A stretch of DNA of 64,000 nucleotides, taken from contig JAIWZP010000028.1 of assembly GCA_025201375.1 (NCBI GenBank), forward strand, positions 62,001 through 126,000. The letters run 5' to 3'. Under the pieces are notes generated by a model. That model worked only from the letters and a program-made list of their open reading frames with translations. It searched no databases and had not been told where the DNA came from. Source of the stretch: Gongronella butleri. Taxonomy: Eukaryota; Mucoromycota; Mucoromycetes; Mucorales; Cunninghamellaceae. Shown here in pieces: positions 56,033 through 64,000 of the stretch (the first letter of the stretch is position 1; each line of letters starts with the position of its first letter). A program made the position numbers and the translations under genes.

Positions 56033-56710
56033 ATCCAACACGGATGAAAATTGTACTGTTTTTGCCTTATCGTATCTTATCCCGGGCGCTTGCTGACCGA
56101 ATTTTTTAAAACGGATACAGTTAACGATACAGTATGCTCTATCATATGATATGATGATATTTGAAGCATTGAGAGAAAAGAAATATTGAAGGGATCACAG
56201 ACACACAAGCGACATGTCGAAAACCTGAATATTCTTGACCGAGATAATTTTCAAAGCATTGTGCAGCATCAATGCAAGCATCGAAATTGTCGTTGGCGGT
56301 GTGCTCCACAAAAGGACGAAAAAATTACGCGCAGTCCATCGAACAATTGTCTAGGACAAAAGGTAAAAAGGCAATAAAGCAAAAAAAAAGGCGGACCTGG
56401 CCGTCGCTTTTTTTATTTCTATTCTTACGCGCCACGCGCGAGGTTGCAGTAACACAAGCGGCGCGCACATAGGATGATACAATATTGCCTACATTGTCTC
56501 TGATTTTTGTTTAATTATCATGGAGTGTCGCAGCGTCATCATGGGTAAAAGGCGACGTGTTTATTGACTAAACAGGTGATGCGCATATATCTACAGCGAG
56601 AAAAGAAAAAAGGACGGATAGGAAACGAGAAATAGGACTTGGCTGGAGGAGAGTCGGGTTTGCGAATTTTTTACGCAAAAAGGCTGATTTTTAGGATGTT
56701 TGCGCTTGAT
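56033..56710. other. Intergenic region right of the repeat island
   Basis: TACAGTA/ATCATATGATATGATGATAT words at 56100-56165; nothing else recognised. A short open frame at 56186 has no supporting features. Confidence 0.5.
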
Positions 56711-57346
56711 CTATGATGATTGTGGTCGGCCCGGCGCGTGGGTTGGCACGTCTGGGAACTCGAGTTTGTTGAGGCTCTCTGTGGCGCGCTTTTGCTGCAG
56801 TGACTTGTATGCTTTGCGTTGGCGCATGTAGAAATAATCGCGCTGCAAGATGAAGATGGGTTTTGATGCCGCCGGCGAGCTTGGACTGCTGGTGGTGGTG
56901 GCCGATGCCGCCGGTGAGGGCGGCGCCGAGCCATCGTTGCTCTTGTCCTCATCTTCCTTTTTCTTCTTTTTGTCCTTTTCGTCGTCGTCTTTGTCGTTTT
57001 TCTTCTTTTCGTCCTTTTCCTTGTCCTTGTCTTTGGCTCGCCATGCCGTGAATGCGCTGCCGATGCTGGACATGAGGTCCAAGACGCTGTCGCTCTCGGG
57101 CTGCTTATCGCTGTCGTATGTGGGTGACTTTGGCTTGGGCTTTGCAGCGACAGGTGGTGTGTTGCCGCCCAATTTGGTGCAAAAGTGGGTATCGCCAAGG
57201 TGGGCACGGCACACATAGAACCAGTCGGCGTTGCTTCCATTGGCAGACGTCAGGACCACGGTCGTAAACTTGCTGCACACAAAGCACGGGCGCTCGTCCG
57301 CGGTGAGCCGCGCAATGTACTGGTTCGAAAAGTCTTTTGGTGGCAT
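56711..57346 (-). CDS. VFA1: VPS4-associated protein 1 homologue (Vfa1)
   Basis: Single exon, 211 residues. Vfa1 binds the AAA ATPase Vps4 and stimulates its role in ESCRT-III disassembly at endosomes. The N-terminal zinc-binding part is clear: YIARLTADERPCFVCSKFTT, then ADWFYVCRAHLGDTHFC, giving C-x2-C and C-x2-H-x5-C spacing near the family's. The middle is a long Lys/Asp/Glu stretch, probably a charged helix. The C-terminal LQRDYFYMRQRKAYKSLQQK resembles the basic region by which Vfa1 contacts the Vps4 MIT domain. Yeast Vfa1 is of similar size (about 200 residues). The A run at 57360-57376 is just upstream of the start and in its own orientation is a T-rich leader. Confidence 0.9.
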   Translation of the reverse strand: MPPKDFSNQYIARLTADERPCFVCSKFTTVVLTSANGSNADWFYVCRAHLGDTHFCTKLGGNTPPVAAKPKPKSPTYDSDKQPESDSVLDLMSSIGSAFTAWRAKDKDKEKDEKKKNDKDDDEKDKKKKKEDEDKSNDGSAPPSPAASATTTSSPSSPAASKPIFILQRDYFYMRQRKAYKSLQQKRATESLNKLEFPDVPTHAPGRPQSS

Positions 57347-57855
57347 ATGCTTAGGGGCAAAAAAAAAAAAAAAAAAGGAAAACGAAAAAGAGAGCGAGAG
57401 GAATCACAAATTCAAAGAAAGAAAAAAGCGCGAGGGGACGAATTTGAGGGGCCACGGCGGGCGGGCAATGAAATTGTCAAGCAGATCGCAGGTCGCACAA
57501 GTATGCAATCAGCTGACGCTTCCACAATTAGGGCAACAGGTGGCATGAGCGCCAAAGTGGACGATGGGGGGCAGATGATTTGGATAATTCTGATGAGAGG
57601 ACCTTACATTTGGGCCATTGGGAAACCCCAAGATGGGCTGGTTCACTTTTTATGCTTTTTGGGCATCATCTGATGGCGCACGGCACGGTGATGTGACACA
57701 AAGAAGGGGATGCGCCCTTTTTGGACCCCTGGATTTTTGCCAAAAAGTCTTTGTTCTCTCTTTTTTTTTTTTTTTTCTCTTTCTTTCTTCCTCTCGCTGC
57801 CAGTTTCCCCTCTCCCTTTTTTTTTTTTTTTTTCATCGATTCCAAGAACCTCAGG
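57347..57855. promoter_or_regulatory. Divergent promoter region
   Basis: About 500 bases between Vfa1 and the low-complexity gene. It ends in two T/CT tracts (57755-57775 and 57817-57834) directly before the ATG at 57856. No gene seen; an open frame through the tracts from 57721 is not favoured because it would translate the T runs. Confidence 0.5.
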
Positions 57856-60636
57856 ATGCCTGATGCGGATGTGCAGCAGGAACTATCGGACGAGGCGATT
57901 GACGATCGCGGGTATGCGGATGTGACGCTGGACGCGGTGCCATTGACGCGGCGCGGGGTGACTGGGCCTACCAAGTCGCCACCACCGGTACTGCATCCCC
58001 GTCCTCGACTTGCGGTTGCGCCCACCAAGTCGCTGACGGCCTATTATCACGAAATGTACGGCGTCGACGATCATCGTGCCGTCGCACCACATCATCCTCC
58101 GGGAAAACAGGCACGGGTGCCTGAAATCCGGTTCAGCGAGCCGGAGCTTGAGCCCGCAGCCACGGTGTCGTCGCCGCTGCCCTCGAGCACGACCAACAGT
58201 AATGATCAAAAGGCAAAAGAGATCAAAACGACCCTGCCCATCACGCTCACATCGTCACCAGCCATCAAAATGCAACAACCCAATGGCAAACCGACGTCGT
58301 CGCCCGTACCCTCGCAAGGCACCAAGCGCGAGTCGTCGTCGTCTTCGTCATCAAAAACGTCGTCGTCGATGGAAACGAGCAAAACATCGATCCGGGCATC
58401 CAATCATGTTGACCATTTGCCCCTGGTGTTGCCATTGCCATCCTCGACCACGTTGTCCATGTCGTCGTCATCTTCGCCACCGCCTGCGCCAAAGTATGAC
58501 AAGGATGCACCGGGCGGGAACTTTTTCTTGTTACACCACGCAAATAGGCAACAACAGCAACAACAGCAAGACTCGCCTCCCTCGCAACAAGGACAACAGC
58601 AACAACAGCATCCGTTTAAATCCGTGCATCTCAGTGCATCGTCGTCGGCACCACTCAAATCGTCCCCTTTAGCAACTCGCGGGTCGCCGGGAATGCCCAC
58701 GACACAACAGCATGAAAAACAAGCACCCAAAAGGGGCAATGAGCCGGACCTTGCCTCTTTTCATCACCGTGCGCCCCCGCCAGCTCAACAACAACATCAT
58801 CATCATCATCACCAGCAGCAGCAACAGGCGAGAAAAGATCACATGCAGCAACCACCTGCCCAATTGCAAAAGTCACGATCGACCGAGCCCTTGTCCAGCC
58901 CATTGCCCAATCAGGCTGCCGCCGCCGCTACCTATGGCCGCCACCAGCAGCAGCATCACCAGCAGCAAATGCCCCAGCCGCAGTCGGACCTCATCAAGCA
59001 GGTATCGCTTTTACAACGCAAAATCGACGAGCTCCAGGCGCAATTGCGGTCGCAGCAATTACAACAGCAGCATCAGGCTCACCAGGAACAACCACCACCA
59101 CCCCTGGCCGGCCGCCGCAGGCGCAAAAGCACGTCCAGCGATTATGAACACCATCATTTTCACGGAAATGGCACTACGAGTCGATCATCGTCACCACCCA
59201 TGGATTTCCACGATGATGACGAGGAAATGTCGTCGCCAGAGAATCTGTTACATCACCACCATCACCATTACCATCATATGCGTCGCATGGACGAGCATCG
59301 CAATAAAAGCACGCGGTCTGCAGCGCCATCTTCGGGCATGGGACACAACGGCCATCATCGCTACTCGATGCCTCCGCCCGCTTTTGATTATGAAGACACC
59401 AACAATGACGGCATGCCTGTGTCTGCACCAGCCCCAGGCCCCGCACCGGGCGCATCCGGCGTTCCAACCAAAAACGATCCACCGCAAAACGCGTCGCAGC
59501 AAGCCACACCGCAGATGCAGGCACGCCGCACACCGCAATCGCAAGCGCACACACCCACGCAACAACACGCTGTTCCATTGCAGCAGCCACATCGGCAGCA
59601 TTCGCTGAAAAAGAAGAATTCGTTGCCCCACATGCCCCCATTCCATGCCCCACGCGCGTACATGGACGGATACGACGACGGATATGAGTACATGGACGAG
59701 CAGCAACAACAACTCGCGTATTACTATGACAGACAACCCATTTACGCGCCGCCGCCCGCACCAGCACCCAGATTCACGCGAAATTCACGAAATATGCCGC
59801 CACCACCCCCACCCCATCACACGCACCACCATCAATTCCCACCACATATGCTGTTCCCTCCTCCACATCCAGATTACATCCCTCCCTATATGATGGATGG
59901 CGGTGCTGATCCGTATTTCATCGACAATGCCAATGACTCCTATCCACCTCACCCATATTACCACCATCCTCCTCATCATCATCCACATATGGGCCCACCT
60001 CCACCTCTGCCGCGCCACATGTCCACAGGGGCCACGGCCATGGACAATTCAGACCCATTGGACGACGACGAAGAGGACCAAGAGATGGACGCCCAGCAGG
60101 ACGATGCCCACTCCACGACTTCCAGCCACCATCGCCGCCGCCGCAGCATACCCACCTTTTTTAAAATGCCACAGCGCGCACCTTCTGGCAACGTCCGCCA
60201 TCGCCGTTCCGCCATTGACCTGCGCAACTTGCCCTCTGGCGAGCCCGTCATGCATCACGCCTTTACATGGCATCCGCCCAAAGCAAATCGCCCGCTGCTG
60301 CGTAAAAATAACCTGTTTTTCAAGATAAACAAGGGCAAACGACGCTCATTCTCTTTTTTCTTCTTTAGCCGCGTACATGGCAGATCATGGCCAGGGTAAA
60401 AAAAAAATTATCGATATGAGGACGCTGCTTTTTTTAATCTCTTCTACTTTTCTTTTTTATTTTTTCTAGGCCCTGCAATGCACCGTGGCCCGCCAATGGG
60501 GCGTCAACCGCGACCGCTTTCGTGGGCCTATAATGATGGGCTGGACGATGACGACATGGACGGCCAATTGCGTGATGAATTCATGTTTCCGCCCATGGAG
60601 GCATACCACAAAGGCATGCACCAGCAGCAAAAGCAA

Positions 60637-60704
<68 letters not shown>

Positions 60705-60897
60705 AGTAACATTTGCACGCCATCATCGCGTTGTGGACGGCCATCCGGTCCCCATGGCATCCACTTCCGATCATGGGCGGCCCATGTCGTGGTACGACGC
60801 CGCGCCACCCCCTCCCTTTCTCCCTCACCACGCACACCCTCAGGGCCATCGTCGTGGGCACAGCTTGACACGCGCTGTCAGCGCGTCAAGGCGATGA
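57856..60897 (+). CDS. Large low-complexity Gln/His/Pro-rich protein, function unknown
   Basis: Three exons: 57856-60301, 60369-60395 and 60470-60897; about 966 residues. The middle exon is only 27 bases. Joining all three is the only way to reach the last frame without a stop. I do not recognise the protein. It has many Gln, His, Pro and Ser tracts, acidic patches and one short predicted coiled coil (SDLIKQVSLLQRKIDELQAQ, near residue 377). Near the end there is a basic, ordered-looking block, RRRRSIPTFFKMPQRAP then RHRRSAIDLRNLPSG, that may be the conserved core. Such composition is common in regulatory or cytoskeletal scaffolds and in phase-separating proteins; no function is claimed. The last exon has a polyglutamine tract (60622-60705). 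Confidence 0.75.
60622..60705 (+). repeat. CAG/CAA tract
   Basis: Almost pure CAG and CAA codons encoding over 25 Gln with one Lys near the start. The longest pure part is CAG at 60667-60699, prone to length change. Confidence 0.9.
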
Positions 60898-62364
60898 CTT
60901 TCCCTGAAATTGCATTTTGTCTTTGTATTTCGTTGCGTCGATTATTAATTAAAAAAGGAGTTTTATCCGCACGCTCACCTTTTTTACAAGCGGCATCCGC
61001 ACATATCAGATAGATAACTGGATGCAAAGAAAAAAGAAAAAAAAGGCAAGAGACAAAGGAAAAGGGGAAAAGAGCTTGAAACAATCATAATTTCAGTTTT
61101 GACGTTCAAACGGTACACTCTCATGGAGTCACGTAAAATTGAATGCTTTACCTGTTTACAAATGAAAGATGAAAGGATATGCTTTCATTTTAGCCCATCC
61201 ATGTGTTTCCGGAGGCACAGTTGAGAGAACGATGCCTGTTTGAAATATTATGTGGTGGCGGCAACGATTTTTGCAAAAAAATAGTGCAATTCTGCAGATC
61301 GACCTCACTTTCAAAGGGATGGTGCGCACCAATGGCTAGTAACACCGAGACAAGTTTCAAAAGATTCTACTTTGTGGATTTTGAGAAAATCGCGATTTAG
61401 AGCTGGAGGCCATTGTTTCAAATGCTCATCCTTCCGCGAAGAGATGCGCTAGAGCCGATCGGTCGACATTTCCTCGGTGAGAATAATCCAGCGTTCCATG
61501 TATATGCATTGCGCTGTACGTTATTGCGCAAGGTCCAGAGTATCGACACGTCGAAAATCACCATTAAAAAACGCAGTTTCGACGCGTTGTTATTTGGGCG
61601 CAAAGCGCGTTTTTTTGTGCCCCCTGGCATCCACGTGTGCGCACGATCCATATGCGCGAGATAACTTCACTTCAGGCTGCTAAAAGCACATGATGGCTCG
61701 ATGGCATTAATTTGAAAATCTCGTTTTTTCATGCTTCTTTGTCAATTTTCTCGCCAGCTAGCTTTTCAAGCCCGGATCTTGCTCTCACAAGAATGGATGA
61801 GGGACGCACAATCCTGCTACCCTCCAAGTTTCGTGGCAATCCAGCGACTATTTTTGATTTTTGAAAATTGGCCAGGGGATCATCCAGGCTTTTTGGTCAT
61901 TTTCATTCTGGCCCACTGCTCACCATGTACGGGACCTAGAGATGCCGCGATGGGCTCAAATGAAAGTCTGTCGCGACATTAATCGCGCGCGGCGCGAGGA
62001 TTCAGCTAATAAGCTTTTGTGGCCTCCTTCAAAAAGGCGAAATGCATGTTTTTCGCATTTCTACATTTTCATCGCGTCTCATGATATTGCTCCAGAATAA
62101 AACCGGTGCCATTCGAGTGGCACAAAGGTCTATGACCACCTGCCCTGTCCAAACAACGCCAGATTCCTTGTTAATTCTCGAGCAATTCGCACATTTCGAT
62201 TTAAAATCCGGCTTTTGGAATTTTTTTCTTGCTGTGAAGCTTCTTGACGATTGAATCCGTAATGCTCAAATATTGCAAAATGACTTGATTTTATTTTAGG
62301 ATGCAAAAAAAGATGACTCTATGGGGAAGGGGGCATGCAAAAAAGGGAAAAAAAGAAAAAAAAA
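60898..62364. other. Intergenic region with degenerate repeats
   Basis: About 1.5 kb between convergent genes. 61200-62250 has phrases like those at 15400-16650 and 41150-41860 (AAGTTTCGTGGCAATCC, GAGACAAGTTTCAAAAGATT, TTTTGAAAATTGGCC). No intact frame or splice model. Confidence 0.55.
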
Positions 62365-63941
62365 TCACTGATTGAGGATGGTTTCGAGCAGTGTGATCTG
62401 GTGGGTGAGCATGGCGGCGACACGGTCGGGAAGGTCAGACTCGCGAATGACGGAGAAAAGTTGCGTGAGGATGAGGCGCCACTGGATGTTTTCCTTTTCG
62501 GACCGTCTTTGAGTCATGGTGAGAACTTGCTGGATCCAGACCACAAGACCGTTGTGCTGGATGAGTCTGAGCGCGATGGCGGGCAATTGGATGGCCTGCA
62601 GCGTCATGGTGCGGATCAATGCGCGCGCTTGGTCGTCCGCGAGCACGCTTTGGTAAAACGATGCGACTTGGTCCCAGACGCGGTGTCGCGAATACATGCG
62701 ATAGTCGTCCAAATTGTGAACTGATGCCGCAAGAAGCTCCAGAAGCCATTGTCGCTCCTGTTTGCTCGACCGCGACGACGAGTGGAAAAGCGCAGTGTAC
62801 ATGGGAATGTACTAAAAAATAAAGAAAAAATGGTGTCAATCCTCACCAATTGCCCATTTTTTGAGTTCTCCCTTACGTTCATATCCAGGGCCGGGCGGAA
62901 GGTGACCCACTTGGCAATGTGTGGCAGCAAAAAGTGGTTCGGCAGCAGCAAGATCGAGCAGCATTGGGCAACGCAGAGACACACGGCCGGAGGGAGTCGT
63001 GGCGGCACATCCGCTTCGGCGCGATCCACAATGGCATTCTTTAGGGCGTCGAGCAAAAAGCGCACGGGCAACAGACCCTTGAAACGCGCGACCTTTTTTT
63101 GAAATTTTTGAAAAAAAAATGAGCCATTTTTCGCGCTTTTTTTTTTTTTTTTTGGAGGAAATTTCTCTCCTTTTTAGTCTGTTGCAAACTTTACCTCCAA
63201 TTGAGCATAGAATTGGTCCATGACCTGGTAAGCGATGCTGCGGACGCGGGTGTCAAGACTGGAAAGCGACGCGATGACGAGTCCCAGACCATCGACCTCG
63301 ATGAAGCGACGGCTGTCGAGTCTACCTGCGGAAACAAGGTTGGCAAAGAGTGGTAGGAAAAAGGCTGGGTCGTAAGTGATGGCCGAAGAAGAAGCCGAAG
63401 AAGCGCTTGAGGCATTGGATGTGGAGGAAGGGACGGCCAAGAGCGTGCGGCGCATGCGTTTGCGGTCAATAGCCGCCAGCGTCTCCATGGATACCGTTGT
63501 CTCGTCAAACAGGCGGCCGGACTGCGCGTGCGACTGGCGCGCTTCGTCCGACCCAGGACCCCAAATCAACATCTTGCCCAAAATCGACTTTTCGCTGTGT
63601 TTCTCGCACGATTCGAGCATCGCCAGAATGCACCGGTCACTTTCAAGCGTTGTCGCGCTGTAGCTGATCAGCAGTCGGTCCAAAAGACCATGATTCTTGG
63701 CAAGCACCTGCGGCTGGATCGTATTCAATGTCGCCAGCAACGTCGTCAGTGCTTGGCGCGTGGCCGATTCAATCGGCACATCCTCCAATGCCTTGAATGT
63801 CGCATCCTCGCCTTCGTCCTCCTCGTCCTCCTCTTCGGTCGCTTCCAGGGCACGCAGATCCACAGGCTTGCATAGCGATGCATATTGATCGTGATCCAGA
63901 ATACGCCGAATGTACGTCTCAATGGGTTCCATACGGGTATA
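62365..63941 (-). CDS. URB1: Nucleolar pre-ribosomal-associated protein 1 (Urb1/Npa1), C-terminal part
   Basis: Large-subunit ribosome assembly scaffold of the nucleolus; only the 3' part is in the window. Exons on the minus strand: 63941-63195, 63092-62877 and 62811-62365, about 470 residues. The 63941 border is an acceptor (ATAG before TATACC), so the coding continues beyond the right end; a Met at 63932 is internal. The C-terminal Urb1 domain is visible: FFLPLFANLVSAGRLDSRRF, then GLVIASLSSLDTRVRSIAYQ, FKGLLPVRFLLDALKNAI, MYTALFHSSSRSSKQERQWL and ALRLIQHNGLVVWIQQVL. The protein is helical-repeat in nature, normally above 1500 residues. With SOF1 it is the second ribosome-assembly gene in this window, but 30 kb apart. 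Confidence 0.9.
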
Positions 63942-64000
63942 CTATATCCAAAAAAAGGAAGAAATGAGTAAAAAAAAAAAATTGGGAAAAATGGGAAAAA

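Noticed and set aside
60302..60399. Reading straight through to a stop at 60399 in the low-complexity gene
   Set aside because: This model leaves the last, clearly related Gln/His/Pro-rich exon unattached; the two-intron model joins it in frame.

Overview
The window is nuclear DNA of a fungus. The genes have many short introns with GT-AG borders, T-rich 3' ends and several GTAAG or GTAAA donors. Their products include glycogen synthase, a vacuolar-type subtilase, PQ-loop transporters, Sof1, Urb1, Rad54 and Vfa1. Intron density, CT-rich 5' leaders, polyglutamine and polyhistidine proteins, and a PX-AGC kinase suggest an early-diverging lineage such as Mucoromycota or Zoopagomycota; that placement is inference. 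No bacterial-style operons, tRNA, rRNA or CRISPR arrays were recognised.

Layout. 0-12.9 kb, all on the plus strand: the 3' end of a subtilase, a small HNH-like zinc protein, a repeat-rich gap, a PX-AGC kinase, glycogen synthase and a membrane-anchored NDP kinase homologue. 13-14.3 kb, minus strand: threonine aldolase, convergent with the NDP kinase. 18-25 kb, plus strand: a YPQ-like PQ-loop transporter, a large type II membrane glycosyltransferase and mitochondrial PDH E1-alpha. 25-28.8 kb: degenerate dispersed repeats. 28.8-34.3 kb, minus strand: SOF1 and a four-finger GLI/ZIC-like C2H2 regulator with long glutamine tracts. 35-41 kb, plus strand: RAD54 (11 exons) and an F-box protein. 41.9-47.3 kb: a syntaxin-6-like Qc-SNARE on the minus strand sharing a short divergent promoter with an MPDU1-like PQ-loop protein, then a mitochondrial hotdog thioesterase and a multispanning GT2-like glycosyltransferase. 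48.4-50.4 kb: a spliced gene for a secreted protein resembling three-domain Cry (delta-endotoxin) proteins. 50.4-56.7 kb: a repeat island holding a nested palindrome of about 3.7 kb built from two inverted fold-back units, plus a separate fold-back element of about 0.9 kb. 56.7-64 kb: Vfa1, a low-complexity 966-residue protein, and the 3' part of URB1.

Most genes are housekeeping: ribosome assembly (SOF1, URB1), DNA repair (RAD54), carbon storage and oxidation (glycogen synthase, PDH E1-alpha), endosomal traffic (SNARE, Vfa1, PX kinase) and glycan or dolichol-sugar work (MPDU1 homologue, two glycosyltransferases). The accessory part is 48.3-56.7 kb, where the Cry-like gene sits beside the palindromic repeats. 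That is the most unusual part of the window. Exon borders were placed by reading splice signals and frame, not by transcript data.
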